Of a stretch of DNA of 64,000 bases, positions 37,705-47,521 are shown piece by piece. The stretch covers positions 1-64,000 of the forward strand of contig NZ_BMTN01000025.1 of the NCBI RefSeq assembly GCF_014649695.1. Reading direction: 5' to 3'. Both the position numbers and the translations under genes were made by a program. The stretch is from Streptomyces kurssanovii. GTDB taxonomy: Bacteria > Actinomycetota > Actinomycetes > Streptomycetales > Streptomycetaceae. Position 1 is the first letter of the stretch, and each line of letters opens with the position of its first letter. The notes under the pieces are model-generated. The model did not search any database. It saw nothing but the letters and a program-made list of their open reading frames with translations, and had not been told where the DNA came from.

Positions 37705-38325
37705 GTGTCCGTACTCCCTCTCGTCTTCACCAGTGGCTGGGCCAGCGGGATCAACGCCTACGCGGTGGTCCTGATGTTCGGCGTGCTCGGCGCGACCGGC
37801 GTCTCCGACCAGGTGCCGCAGGCGCTCCAGCGCCCCGATGTCCTGATCGTCGCCGCGGTGCTCTTCCTGTGCGAGGCGGTGGCGGACAAGGTTCCGTACG
37901 TCGACTCGATATGGGACTCGGTCCACACCGTGATCCGGCCCGTCGCGGGGGCCGTGGTCGCCGCGCTGCTGGCGGGTGAGAGCGGTTCGCTGCCGGAGCT
38001 CGCGGCGGGGGCCGTGGGCGGCTCGACCGCGCTGATCAGCCATCTGGTCAAGGCGGGGACCCGGATGGCGATCAACACCTCGCCCGAGCCGTTCAGCAAC
38101 ATCGCCGTGAGCGTCACGGAAGACCTCGGGGTCGCCGGGATCATCTCCTTCGCGGTCTTCAACCCGGTGGCCGCCGCCGTCATCGCCGGCACGCTCCTCG
38201 TACTGGGCATCGTCACGGTGCTCTTCCTCGCCTCGAGGATCCGCCGGTTCCTGCGGCGCAGGGCGCAGCGCCGGGAGGAGAATCGGACAGGCCCGGTGGG
38301 CGCCCAGCGAGCGCCGGACTGGTGA
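37705..38325 (+). CDS. DUF4126 membrane protein
   Basis: 206 residues from the GTG at 37705; GTG 37687 would add six. No Shine-Dalgarno is seen for either, and TACGAT lies 7 nt before 37705, so a leaderless mRNA is possible. Four to five membrane spans, motif TSGWASGINAYAVVLMFG at the N-terminus and basic tail RRFLRRRAQRREEN. DUF4126 proteins are uncharacterised integral membrane proteins; relatives are sometimes linked to transport. Confidence 0.88.
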   Translation: MSVLPLVFTSGWASGINAYAVVLMFGVLGATGVSDQVPQALQRPDVLIVAAVLFLCEAVADKVPYVDSIWDSVHTVIRPVAGAVVAALLAGESGSLPELAAGAVGGSTALISHLVKAGTRMAINTSPEPFSNIAVSVTEDLGVAGIISFAVFNPVAAAVIAGTLLVLGIVTVLFLASRIRRFLRRRAQRREENRTGPVGAQRAPDW

Positions 38326-38394
38326 CCGAGCGCAGCCGGGCCGTGCGCTCACCCGGTCACGAAACCGGTGGTCGCGGGTAATAAAGTCGCGGTC

Positions 38395-39891
38395 ATGGCA
38401 CGGATTGCGGTGATCGGCGCCGGGATGGGCGCGATGGCGGCTGCCGCCCGGCTGGCCGTGGCAGGCCACCGGGTGACGGTGTACGAGCGTCTGGCGACCC
38501 ACGGTGGCTCGGTGGGCCGCTTCGAACGGGACGGCTTCGCCTTCGACACCGGGCCCGGTCTGCTGCATCTCCCGGCGGTCTGGCGGGACCTGTTCGTCAA
38601 GACCGGCAAGGAACCGCTGGAGAAGTGCGTCGAGCTGACGCAGGTGGACCCGGCGAGCCGGCACGTCTTCGCCGACGGTACGGACGTCAGCCTCCCCAAC
38701 GCGTCGAGAGCCGGCACCCTCGCCGCGCTCGAAGCGGCGCTCGGGCCCGGTTCCGGCGAACGCTGGGGCGAGTTCCTCAATCGCGCCCGGGACGCCTGGG
38801 AACGCTCACGCCGTCCACTGCTGGAGGAGCCGCTGCCCGCGGACACCGCCTTCCTGTCGAAGGCCCCCTACCCGGCGTTGCGGCAGGGCCTGTTGCGGCG
38901 GCCCGCCCGCACGCTCGCGGAGATCGGCACGCGCGAACTGCGCGACCCGCGCCTCGCCGCACTGCTCGACAGCCACGCCGTGGCGTACGGCCTCGACCCC
39001 CACAGCGCGCCCCCGTCCGCCGCGGTGCTGCCGTACATGGAGCAGACCTTCGGCTCCTGGTACGTCAGGGGCGGCCTGCGCGCCCTCGCCGACGCGGTGT
39101 ACGAGCGCTGCGTGGCCAGGAAGGTGGAGTTCGTCTTCGAAGCCACCGTGACCGGCGTGCTGGAGAAGGACGGCCGCGCCGCCGGCCTGGAACTGGACCG
39201 GGGCGGGCCGGTGGAGGCGGACATGGTGGTCTCGGGGGCCCCGGTGCCGTCGCTGTTCGAGAACCGCGTCGTGACGTGGACCCGTCCCGACGACCGGCCG
39301 CCCGCGCGGTCGCGGACGGGCACCGGCCGGCTGACCGTCCATCTCGCGCTGCGGGGCGGCCGGCCGGCCGGCACCGTGCACCGCACCACGGTGCACGCCC
39401 CGGACCCGGTGGCGGAGTGGGACGCGATCCGCGCCGGTCGGACCGGCCCGCGGCCCACCGTGGTCGTGACGCGGCCCGACGACCCGCTGCTGCGGCCGGA
39501 CGACGACCACGAGACGGTCACGCTGACGTCCACGGTGGCGGCCGAAGCGGCCGGCGGGCAGAGGTGGACGGAGATCGCGGAAGGGGCCGCCGACAGGATG
39601 GTGGCGGCGGCGGAGGCCGCTGTCCCCGGGCTGCGTGAGCGGATCCTGTGGCGCGTGGTACGCACTCCGGAGGACACCCGCCGCGACACGGCTTCTGCCG
39701 CGGTCCCGGCCCCGGCGCTCGCTGGGTCGTCCGGCGCGTTCCTGCCGGCGAGGAACACCTGCCCGCTGGAGGGTCTGTATCTCGCCGGGGGCTGGGCACA
39801 TCCCGGGGGCGGGCTGGCCCACTCGGGCATGTCCGGTGCGCTGGTGGCCGGGCTCGTCGTGGAGGGCGCGGACTTCCGCGGCTCCCGCTGA
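38395..39891 (+). CDS. FAD-dependent phytoene-desaturase-like oxidoreductase
   Basis: 498 residues. Rossmann FAD motif RIAVIGAGMGAMAAAARLAVAGHRVTVYE, GSVGRFERDGFAFDTGPGLLHLP, and C-terminal FAD motif LYLAGGWAHPGGGLAHSGMSG match the carotenoid desaturase/CrtI-like flavoprotein superfamily. No carotenoid genes are adjacent, so the substrate is unknown. TAAAGT at 38382-38387 lies 7 nt before the ATG at 38395 and no ribosome site is seen, again suggesting a leaderless transcript. Convergent with the next gene. Confidence 0.88.
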   Translation: MARIAVIGAGMGAMAAAARLAVAGHRVTVYERLATHGGSVGRFERDGFAFDTGPGLLHLPAVWRDLFVKTGKEPLEKCVELTQVDPASRHVFADGTDVSLPNASRAGTLAALEAALGPGSGERWGEFLNRARDAWERSRRPLLEEPLPADTAFLSKAPYPALRQGLLRRPARTLAEIGTRELRDPRLAALLDSHAVAYGLDPHSAPPSAAVLPYMEQTFGSWYVRGGLRALADAVYERCVARKVEFVFEATVTGVLEKDGRAAGLELDRGGPVEADMVVSGAPVPSLFENRVVTWTRPDDRPPARSRTGTGRLTVHLALRGGRPAGTVHRTTVHAPDPVAEWDAIRAGRTGPRPTVVVTRPDDPLLRPDDDHETVTLTSTVAAEAAGGQRWTEIAEGAADRMVAAAEAAVPGLRERILWRVVRTPEDTRRDTASAAVPAPALAGSSGAFLPARNTCPLEGLYLAGGWAHPGGGLAHSGMSGALVAGLVVEGADFRGSR

Positions 39892-39931
39892 ACAGCCGCG
39901 GCAGAGCCCGGCCGGCCGCCGCTGCCGAAGC

Positions 39932-40801
39932 TCAGTAGCGGTAATGCTGCTGTTCGTTGTACCCGTTGTCGTAGTACGCGGGGGGCTGCTCCTGCTGGTC
40001 GCCCTCACGCTGCTGCGGCACCCACACACCGCCGGGCGGGGTCTCGCTGTAGCCCTCCTGCTGCCCGTGACCGGCGTACTGCTGCTGGTCGCCGTAGCCG
40101 CCGCCGTACGTGTCGTAGGTGCTGTACTGCTGGCCGCCCACATAGGGGTCGGAGTACGTGGCGTACTGCTGGCTGTCGGTGCCGTAGTCGTACTGGCCGG
40201 CGTACGTCGCCGCTTCCGCCGGCTGCGGCTGCGCGTAGCCGTGGTCGTCGTACGCGTTGTAGGCGCCGTAGCCCGAGCCCTGCGCGGCGTAGCTCTCGCC
40301 GCGGGTGCCCGCCTGCTCCGCGTCGGGCCGGGCGGCGTACGCCGCTTCGGTGTACACGCCGTACTGGCCGGTGTCGTCGGGCAGCGGCTGCGGCTCGTAG
40401 ACAGCGGGGCCCGTGGCGTCCGCCGCCGGGCCGGCCATGTCGTAGGCCTGCTCGGCCGAGTCGTACGAGAGGTCGGTGACCTCGAGCGTGGGCTCCCTCG
40501 TCGCCTCCCGGTCCGCGCCGGACCGGCGCCGCCTGCTCACACCCGGGCTGCCGCCGATGGCCCAGCCGGTGGAGAAACCACGCCGGAAGGAGAGGGTCAC
40601 ATAGGTCTGGCCGACCGCGAACGCCATGGCGCCGAGGGCGATCACCACCACGGAGGGCAGCAGCACGCCTATGACGACGCCCAGGAAGCCGCCGAACGCG
40701 AGCAGCCGCCAGCGCAGCCGCGCCTTGTACTGCAGCAGCACCTCACCGAGCAGCCACAGCGCGACGATGCCGAACGCGATATAGAGGACCGTCCAGCCCA
40801 T
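39932..40801 (-). CDS. Membrane protein with a long Tyr/Gln/Gly-rich tail
   Basis: 289 residues from the ATG at 40801 (AGGAGAGG upstream). Two close membrane spans (~3-25 and ~33-60), a motif VGQTYVTLSFRRGFSTGWAIGG, then about 190 residues of low complexity. These are dominated by Tyr, Gln, Gly, Asp and Ala (QQYATYSDPYVGGQQYS, YGGGYGDQQQYAG). I do not recognise a functional family. The tail resembles prion-like, self-associating sequences. Downstream of metF by 52 nt. Confidence 0.8.
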   Translation of the reverse strand: MGWTVLYIAFGIVALWLLGEVLLQYKARLRWRLLAFGGFLGVVIGVLLPSVVVIALGAMAFAVGQTYVTLSFRRGFSTGWAIGGSPGVSRRRRSGADREATREPTLEVTDLSYDSAEQAYDMAGPAADATGPAVYEPQPLPDDTGQYGVYTEAAYAARPDAEQAGTRGESYAAQGSGYGAYNAYDDHGYAQPQPAEAATYAGQYDYGTDSQQYATYSDPYVGGQQYSTYDTYGGGYGDQQQYAGHGQQEGYSETPPGGVWVPQQREGDQQEQPPAYYDNGYNEQQHYRY

Positions 40802-40853
40802 GTCCGCCCCTCTCCTGCGGCCGCCGGCCCCGGGGCGGGGCGGGTACGACCGG

Positions 40854-41771
40854 TCACGACTGCTCGTGCAGTCCGAGATTCTCGTAGATTTCGAGCGTCG
40901 CGGTGGAGTTGTTGAGCGTAATGAAGTGCAGCCCCGGGACACCCTCGGCGAGCAGCCTCGCGCAGAACTCCGTCGCGAACTCGATGCCAATGGAGCGTAC
41001 AGCGGCCGGATCGTCCTTGACCGCGAGGATGCGCTCTTTCAGCTCGGCAGGGAAGTGCGCGTTGCTGAGCGTGGCGAAGCGTTCGATCTGCTTGACGCTG
41101 GTGACGGGCATGATCTCGGGAATGATCGGGGTTTCGCAACCTGCCGCGGAGACCCGGTCACGGAGTCGCAGATAGTCCTCGGGCACGAAGAACATCTGCG
41201 TGATCGCGTAGTCGGCGCCGGCTCGGCACTTGTCCACGAAGTGACGGGTGTCCTCGTCCCAGTCCTTCGAACGGGGGTGCATCTCGGGGAAGGCCGCGAC
41301 GCCCACGCAGAAGTCGCCGGACTCCTTGATGAGCCGGACCAGGTCGGCCGCGTACCGCACGCCCTCCGGGTGCTCGACCCACTCGCCCATCGGGTCGCCG
41401 GGCGGGTCGCCCCGCACGGCGAGGATGTTGCGGATGCCCGCGTCGGCGTACTGGCCGATCATGTTGCGCAGTTCGGCGATCGAGTGGTTGACCGCGGTGA
41501 GGTGCGCGACCGGCGTGAGGGTGGTGTCCGCGGCGATCTCCTGCGTGGCCTTGACCGTGCCGGCGCGGGTGGAGCCGCCGGCGCCGTAGGTCACGGAGAC
41601 GAAGTTCGGGGCGACCGCCTCGACCCTGCGCAGCGCGTTCCACAGGTTCCGCTCGCCCTTTTCCGTCTTGGGCGCCCAGAACTCGAACGAGTACGACGTC
41701 TTGCCCGTCGCAAGCATGTCGCGCACCGTGCGTGCGCGATCCGTTCTGGTGGAAGCAGTACCGAGGGCCAT
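40854..41771 (-). CDS. metF: 5,10-methylenetetrahydrofolate reductase
   Basis: 305 residues. TIM-barrel flavoprotein that reduces methylene-THF to methyl-THF for methionine synthesis. Visible: [17 protein letters not shown] (catalytic Glu), [34 protein letters not shown], and [14 protein letters not shown]. 111 nt downstream of thiE. The gap contains an inverted repeat TGTCCA-5 nt-TGGACA (41843-41859) of unknown role. Confidence 0.97.
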   Translation of the reverse strand: MALGTASTRTDRARTVRDMLATGKTSYSFEFWAPKTEKGERNLWNALRRVEAVAPNFVSVTYGAGGSTRAGTVKATQEIAADTTLTPVAHLTAVNHSIAELRNMIGQYADAGIRNILAVRGDPPGDPMGEWVEHPEGVRYAADLVRLIKESGDFCVGVAAFPEMHPRSKDWDEDTRHFVDKCRAGADYAITQMFFVPEDYLRLRDRVSAAGCETPIIPEIMPVTSVKQIERFATLSNAHFPAELKERILAVKDDPAAVRSIGIEFATEFCARLLAEGVPGLHFITLNNSTATLEIYENLGLHEQS

Positions 41772-41882
41772 ACCGGCAGGTTAGCCAGACAGCGGGGATC
41801 CTCGAACCGAATCAGGGAAATATGTCGGTTTTGCCGGTGTCTTGTCCACCCCTTGGACAGAGATGGACGATCACCGTCACCA

Positions 41883-42533
41883 TCAGGCGTTCCGCTCCCT
41901 GACCCGCTTCGCCAGGTCGGCGGCGGCCGCGGCCGGATCGCCGGCCTCGGTGATCGCCCGTACGACGACGACCCTGCGCGCACCCGCGTCCAGCACCTCG
42001 TCCAGATTGGCGGCGTCGATACCGCCGATCGCGAACCACGGACGGTCACCGGCCAGCCCCGCCGCGTACCGCACCAGGCCGAGACCGGGGGCGTGCCGCC
42101 CGGGCTTGGTGGGAGTGGGCCAGCAGGGGCCGGTGCAGAAGTAGTCCACGCCCGGCTCGACGGCGGCGGCGGCCGCCTCGGACTCGCTGTGCGTCGAGCG
42201 GCCGATCAGCACGCCGTCCCCGAGGATCGCGCGGGCGGCCGGCACCGGCAGGTCGCCCTGGCCCAGGTGCAGCACGTCCGCGCCGATGGCGTGGGCCACG
42301 TCGGCGCGGTCGTTCACCGCGAGGAGCTTGCCGTGCCGGCGGCAGGCGTCGGCCAAGACCTGGAGGTGCTCCAGCTCCTCCGCGGCCTCCATGCCCTTGT
42401 CACGCAGCTGCACGATGTCCACGCCGGACGCCAGCACGGCGTCGAGGAACTCGGGCAGGTCGCCCTGCCGCTTACGGGCGTCCGTGCACAGATAGAGCCG
42501 GGCGTCGGACAGCAGCGCGTGAGCCGTGGACAT
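41883..42533 (-). CDS. thiE: Thiamine-phosphate synthase
   Basis: 216 residues. Couples HMP-pyrophosphate and thiazole phosphate to thiamine phosphate. TIM-barrel with [48 protein letters not shown], the pyrophosphate loop [12 protein letters not shown] and [19 protein letters not shown]. Unlike thiOSG it shows no TPP riboswitch immediately upstream. Lies between the Rv2175c-like gene and metF on the same strand. Confidence 0.97.
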   Translation of the reverse strand: MSTAHALLSDARLYLCTDARKRQGDLPEFLDAVLASGVDIVQLRDKGMEAAEELEHLQVLADACRRHGKLLAVNDRADVAHAIGADVLHLGQGDLPVPAARAILGDGVLIGRSTHSESEAAAAAVEPGVDYFCTGPCWPTPTKPGRHAPGLGLVRYAAGLAGDRPWFAIGGIDAANLDEVLDAGARRVVVVRAITEAGDPAAAAADLAKRVRERNA

Positions 42534-42617
42534 GAGGCGATCCCCCCGTTGGGCGGCGGACGCACGGACCGGACGGCCCGGGCCGTGCGTCAGCCGGCGA
42601 TGATGGTTTCCGTCGGT

Positions 42618-42983
42618 TCAGACGGCGAGCGCCTGGGCCCGGCGCTTCACCTCCGTGCCGCGATTCTCGCTGAGCGCCTGGGCAGGCGTGCCCGGCAGGG
42701 TCGGGTCGGGGGTGAAGAGCCACTCGAGCATCTCTTCGTCGGAGAAGCCGTCGTCCCTCAGCAGGGTCAGGGTCCCGGAGAGGCCCTTGACCACCTTGTT
42801 GCCGTCGATGAAGGCGGCAGGCACCTGGAGCGCCCTGTTCTCACCGCGGCGCACGGCGATCAGCTGGCCGTCCTTGACCAGCTGCCGCACGCGCGTCACC
42901 TCGACATCGAGCATTTCCGCGATGTCCGGCAGGTAGAGCCAGGCGGGGACGAGGGCATCGATCTTTGCGTCAATCTCGGTCAC
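42618..42983 (-). CDS. Rv2175c family DNA-binding protein
   Basis: 121 residues from the GTG at 42983. Winged-helix-like N-terminus (LVPAWLYLPDIAEMLDVEVTRVRQLVKDGQLIAVRRGENRALQVP) followed by ALSENRGTEVKRRAQALAV at the C-terminus, as in mycobacterial Rv2175c. That protein binds DNA and is phosphorylated by its neighbour kinase PknL. Here a PASTA kinase gene lies 4.5 kb away on the other strand. A weak ribosome site makes the exact start uncertain. Confidence 0.9.
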   Translation of the reverse strand: MTEIDAKIDALVPAWLYLPDIAEMLDVEVTRVRQLVKDGQLIAVRRGENRALQVPAAFIDGNKVVKGLSGTLTLLRDDGFSDEEMLEWLFTPDPTLPGTPAQALSENRGTEVKRRAQALAV

Positions 42984-43027
42984 GGGGACAAGCCTGCCAT
43001 CCAGGACCGACAGTCGGTAGCCAGGAC

Positions 43028-44299
43028 CTACCGTGCCGCCGCCTTCAGAGGTACGGAAGGATCGGCCGCCCGCGCCGGATCCAGCTCGGTCCCGGACACG
43101 ATCAGCTTGCGGCCCTGCGCCAGATCCCGGGGCCTGCCCACCGTCAGCAGGGCCACCAGGACGCCCTCGCGCAGCCACAGCACCGACCAGGTGTCCTCCG
43201 CCGGACTGCCGCGCCACAGCAGCGTGTCGGCGGCGCCGTGGTGGCCCGCGTACTGGACGAAACGGCCGAACTGCTCGGACCAGAAGTACGGCACCGGGTC
43301 GTACGCCTCAAGGGCCCGCGGCTCCGGTTCCTGGTCGCCTGCGATGTTCGCCGCGACCGTGCGCGGACCTTGGAGCGCGTTGTCCCAGTGGTGGACGAGC
43401 AGCCGTTCGCCGTAACGGCCGGACGGATAGGAGGCGCAGTCCCCGACGGCGTACACGTCGGGAGCGGAGGCACGCAGATACCGGTCGGCGACCACCGCGC
43501 CGTCCGGGCCGAGCTCGATGCCGGAGCCCGCGAGCAGGGCGGTGGCGGGGCGCGCGCCGATACCGACGACCACGGCGCCGGCCGGGATCCTGCGCCCTCC
43601 GGCCAGGACGACGGCTCCCGGCTCGACGGCTTCCACCCGGGCGCCGGTGACCAGTTCGGCCCCGTGCTGCTCGTACCAGGCGGCCATCGGGGCCGCGACC
43701 TCGGCGGGCATGGTCCCGGCGAGCGGGCGGCCCGCGGCCTCGACGACGGTGACGCGGCAGCCGGCCGCGCGGGCGGCGGTCGCGAACTCGGCGCCGATCC
43801 AGCCGGCGCCGACCACGACGATGTCGTCCTTCTCGGTGAGCAGCGGCCGCAGCCGGGCGGCGTCGTCGAGCGTACGCAGCAGATGGACACCGGGGACGCC
43901 GACGGTGCCGGGCAGGGTGATCGGCTCGGCACCGGTCGCGAGGACCAGCACGTCGTACGGGACAGGGCCGGACACGGTGTCGACCTCGTGCGCGCCGGTC
44001 CGCACCCGGGTCACCTCGAGGCCCAGGCGCAGTTCCACACCGAGTGCCTCGAAGTCGATGTCGAAAGCGGAGTCCTCCGCATTGCCGAGCAGGATCGCCT
44101 TGGACAGCGGCGGTCTGTCGTACGGCTGGTGCGGCTCCGCGCCGATCAGGGTGACCGTGCCGGTGAATCCCTGCTCGCGAAGGGCCACCGCGGTCTGCAC
44201 GCCCGCCATGCCGGCACCGACGATCACCACGCGCCGCCGTGCCGCCGTCCGCTGCCCCTCGTCCGCCCGCGTCTGATGCTGCCGTTCGTCCACCCGCAC
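43028..44299 (-). CDS. NAD(P)/FAD-dependent oxidoreductase (ferredoxin-reductase-like)
   Basis: 423 residues. FAD motif RVVIVGAGMAGVQTAVALREQGF, PYDRPPLSKAILLG typical of rubredoxin/ferredoxin reductases, second NAD motif IVVVGAGWIGAEFATAARAAG, and C-terminal YAVGDCASYPSGRYG. Closest to BenD/putidaredoxin-reductase type proteins. No ferredoxin gene is adjacent, so the electron acceptor is not known. A second GTG two codons in is an alternative start. Confidence 0.9.
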   Translation of the reverse strand: MRVDERQHQTRADEGQRTAARRRVVIVGAGMAGVQTAVALREQGFTGTVTLIGAEPHQPYDRPPLSKAILLGNAEDSAFDIDFEALGVELRLGLEVTRVRTGAHEVDTVSGPVPYDVLVLATGAEPITLPGTVGVPGVHLLRTLDDAARLRPLLTEKDDIVVVGAGWIGAEFATAARAAGCRVTVVEAAGRPLAGTMPAEVAAPMAAWYEQHGAELVTGARVEAVEPGAVVLAGGRRIPAGAVVVGIGARPATALLAGSGIELGPDGAVVADRYLRASAPDVYAVGDCASYPSGRYGERLLVHHWDNALQGPRTVAANIAGDQEPEPRALEAYDPVPYFWSEQFGRFVQYAGHHGAADTLLWRGSPAEDTWSVLWLREGVLVALLTVGRPRDLAQGRKLIVSGTELDPARAADPSVPLKAAAR

Positions 44300-44335
44300 A
44301 CCTTACGTACCTGACTGGGGGTCAGCGGGACGCGG

Positions 44336-44677
44336 TCAGGAAGTGATCTCCTCCACGACGCTCGTCCCGCTGCCCTCCTGGGACTCCCACTGCCAGCTCT
44401 CCTCCAGCCGCACCCGGCCGTCCGGCAGATCGACGACCGTGGAGAGGCAGTGACCGCAGGAGGTCCCGCCGTCCGTCTTGAGCTGCACATAGCGGAAGTC
44501 CAGCCGGTCACCGGTCCTGGTGCCCACCAGGTGGCCGCGGACCACGTCGCCGCCTTCGTATTCGGCCCAGATCCGGCCCTGCTCCTCGTGGTACGTGAAC
44601 CGGGTCCGCGTGCCGACCTGGCCCGGGGCCTGGTCGGCGACCGGGGCGAGTACAAGACCGTCGAGCGACTTCGCCAC
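44336..44677 (-). CDS. Small conserved hypothetical protein
   Basis: 113 residues from the GTG at 44677 with AAGGGAG 8 nt upstream. No signal peptide. Sequence suggests an all-beta, lipocalin-like fold: RTRFTYHEEQGRIWAEYEGGDVVRGHLVGTRTGDRLDFRYVQL, then GHCLSTVVDLPDGRVRLEESWQW. I recall it as a conserved streptomycete protein without known function. Divergent from the thi riboswitch; 36 nt before the flavoprotein gene. Confidence 0.82.
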   Translation of the reverse strand: MAKSLDGLVLAPVADQAPGQVGTRTRFTYHEEQGRIWAEYEGGDVVRGHLVGTRTGDRLDFRYVQLKTDGGTSCGHCLSTVVDLPDGRVRLEESWQWESQEGSGTSVVEEITS

Positions 44678-44737
44678 TGCTGCGGCTCCCTTACAACGCG
44701 TCGGGGCGTGCGGTTAGGGTGGCCACCGTAAAGCACA

Positions 44738-44836
44738 CGCGGGAGCCCGGACGTACCGGGCTGAGAGGGAGGCTGGACGGCCTCCGACCGTACGAACCTG
44801 ATCCGGGTCATGCCGGCGAAGGGAGGGGCTGGACGC
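44738..44836 (+). promoter_or_regulatory. TPP riboswitch
   Basis: The thi-box is plain: gggagcccgg-acgta-ccgggCTGAGAggga (44741-44770) with P3 stem ggctggacggcct, then GAACCTGATCCGGGTCATGCCGGCG (44795-44819) closing on aagggagg. ThiO's start codon is at 44839 and its ribosome site gggagggg (44821-44828) lies at the 3' end of the aptamer. TPP binding would therefore block translation; no terminator is seen. Confidence 0.95.
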
Positions 44837-44838
44837 CC

Positions 44839-46002
44839 ATGTCTCGTACACCGAGCCCAGACGTCCTCGTCATCGGGGGCGGCATCATCGGCCTGGTCAC
44901 GGCCTGGCGCACCGCGCAGCGGGGATTGCGGGTCGCCGTCGCCGACCCGGAACCGGGTGGCGGGGCCGCGCAGGTCGCCGCCGGGATGCTGGCCGCCGTC
45001 ACCGAACTGCACTACGGCGAGCAGACGCTGCTCGGCCTCAACCTCGAATCCGCGCACCGCTATCCGGCCTTCGTCGCCGAGCTGGAGGAGACGTCCGGCC
45101 GACGGGTGGGCTACCGCTCCTGTGGCACGCTCGCCGTCGCCCTCGACGCCGACGACCGGGCGCATCTGCGTGAACTGCACGCCCTCCAGCACCGGTCGGG
45201 GCTCGCGTCCGAGTGGCTCACCGGCCGCGAATGCCGCCGTCTCGAGCCGATGCTCGCCCCCGGCGTCCGCGGCGGACTGCGGGTCGACGGCGACCACCAG
45301 GTCGACCCCCGCCGGCTGACCGCGGCCCTGATCACCGCCTGCGAGCGGGCCGGGGTCGACTTCCGCCGCGGCTGGGCGGAGCGACTGCTCGTGAGGGACG
45401 GCCGGGCGACCGGGGCGGTCCTCGCCGACGGCGCCGAGGTCTTCGCGGGACAGGTCGTCCTGGCCGGCGGCAGCATGAGCGGACGGCTGGAGGGGGTACC
45501 GAAGGACGTGCTCCCGCCCGTACGCCCGGTGAAAGGCCAGGTCCTGCGACTGACCGTGCCAGGCCCCTACGCGCCGTTCCTGTCGCGCACGGTGCGCGCC
45601 GTGGTCCGCGGCAGCCACGTCTACCTCGTGCCACGCGAGGACGGCGAGCTGGTGGTGGGCGCGACCAGCGAGGAGCTCGGCTGGGACACGACGGTCACCG
45701 CGGGCGGGGTGTACGAGCTGCTCCGCGACGCGCACGAGCTGGTGCCGGGGATCACCGAACTGCCCCTCGTGGAGACCCGCGCGGGACTGCGCCCCGGCTC
45801 CCCCGACAACGCTCCTCTGCTGGGCCTCACCGAGCTGCCCGGACTGCTGCTGGCGACCGGGCACTACCGCAACGGCGTGCTGCTGACGCCGGTCACCGGC
45901 GATGTGCTGGCCGACGCGCTGACGACCGGTGAACTGCCCGAGGTGGCACGGCCGTTCTCACCACGCCGCTTCTCGTCCGTCCTTCAGGAGCAGCCCGCAT
46001 GA
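44839..46002 (+). CDS. thiO: Glycine oxidase ThiO
   Basis: 387 residues. DAO-family flavoenzyme that oxidises glycine to the iminoacetate needed for the thiazole ring. FAD motif DVLVIGGGIIGLVTAWRTAQRGLRVAVAD, AAQVAAGMLAAVTELHYGEQ, and C-terminal RAGLRPGSPDNAPLLG and TGHYRNGVLLTPVTG. The upstream frame runs back through the riboswitch and is not the start. ATGA overlap with thiS. Confidence 0.96.
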   Translation: MSRTPSPDVLVIGGGIIGLVTAWRTAQRGLRVAVADPEPGGGAAQVAAGMLAAVTELHYGEQTLLGLNLESAHRYPAFVAELEETSGRRVGYRSCGTLAVALDADDRAHLRELHALQHRSGLASEWLTGRECRRLEPMLAPGVRGGLRVDGDHQVDPRRLTAALITACERAGVDFRRGWAERLLVRDGRATGAVLADGAEVFAGQVVLAGGSMSGRLEGVPKDVLPPVRPVKGQVLRLTVPGPYAPFLSRTVRAVVRGSHVYLVPREDGELVVGATSEELGWDTTVTAGGVYELLRDAHELVPGITELPLVETRAGLRPGSPDNAPLLGLTELPGLLLATGHYRNGVLLTPVTGDVLADALTTGELPEVARPFSPRRFSSVLQEQPA

Positions 46003-46295
46003 ACCCTTCCGTCAACGTCGACGACAGCGCCGACGCCGCTGTCGCCTCGCCTGCCCCCGCCCCCGCCGGCGCCAGCGCCGGCGCCGGCGTGACGGTCCGC
46101 GTCCTCGTCAACGGCGAGGCCCGGGACATCGCGGCCGGCACCACGCTGGACGTCGTCGTCACAGCGCTCTCCGCCGCGCCCTCCGGCGTCGCCGCCGCCG
46201 TCAACGAGGCGGTCGTCCCACGCGGCGAATGGGCCGCCACCCCGCTCGGCGACGGGGACCGCGTCGAGATCCTCACCGCAGTGCAGGGAGGCTGA
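45999..46295 (+). CDS. thiS: Sulfur carrier protein ThiS
   Basis: 98 residues. Ubiquitin-like carrier whose C-terminal GlyGly (AVQGG) is adenylated and thiocarboxylated to deliver sulfur to ThiG. Core from VTVRVLVNGEARDIAAGTTL onward (~68 residues) is normal length. The first ~30 residues are an extra Ala/Pro-rich extension; a GTG within VTVRVL (46089) would give a normal-sized protein, but the ATG overlaps the thiO stop as ATGA. Confidence 0.93.
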   Translation: MNPSVNVDDSADAAVASPAPAPAGASAGAGVTVRVLVNGEARDIAAGTTLDVVVTALSAAPSGVAAAVNEAVVPRGEWAATPLGDGDRVEILTAVQGG

Positions 46296-47096
<801 letters not shown>

Positions 47097-47518
47097 GGCG
47101 GCGGGGTGCGGGTGCGTGGCGCCTGCGGCGGGCTTGTTCCCCTACCCGCCCCTTCCCGTAACCGGGGGCTCCTCCCCCTACGCCTGGCGGCGTGGGGGGA
47201 CCCCCACCGGACCCCAGCGCCTCAAGCTCCCCCTACGGCCTGGCGGCCGTGGGAGGTGCCCCCAGCGAGGCTGATTTCGCGGAGCGAAATCCAGCCCGCC
47301 CGGCGCTTGAGGGCACCGCGCGAAGCGCGGTACGGGTCCGGGCGGAGCCCGCCACGCGGCGGAGCCGCACATCGGTACAGCGGGAAGGGGCGGGGAGGGG
47401 AGAACGCCCCGCGCAGCGGCCACCCGCCCGCCACTACCGCGTCACAGCTCGGCTGCAGTCCAGCCCCACCCGCGTCCGACGCGTCGGACCCCGTCTTCGC
47501 GGCTCGTAGAATCGGCGC
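47097..47518. other. 422-nt gap after thiG
   Basis: Contains repeat copy 2 and, at its 3' end, a promoter for the kinase (TCGGAC 47484-47489, 17 nt, TAGAAT 47507-47512). Frames within it are composition artefacts. Confidence 0.7.
47224..47420. repeat. Interspersed intergenic repeat, copy 2
   Basis: Starts with the 37-nt module that is the exact reverse complement of 6380-6416, followed by blocks cgaggctga, ccagcccgcccg, gagggcaccgcgcg and the long block gccacgcggcggag...gggaggggag shared with copy 1. The 37-nt module is inverted and moved relative to the flanking blocks. A second hairpin (cctggcggcgtgggg) lies just upstream at 47178-47200. Confidence 0.85.
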
Positions 47519-47521
47519 GTG
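47507..47521 (+). promoter_or_regulatory. Likely leaderless promoter of the kinase gene
   Basis: TAGAAT (47507-47512), 17 nt after TCGGAC (47484-47489), ends 6 nt before the GTG at 47519. No ribosome site is present, so transcription probably starts at the start codon. Confidence 0.55.

Noticed and set aside
41843-41859. TGTCCA-5 nt-TGGACA upstream of metF as an operator
   Set aside because: Short and without a known regulator; recorded only as an inverted repeat.
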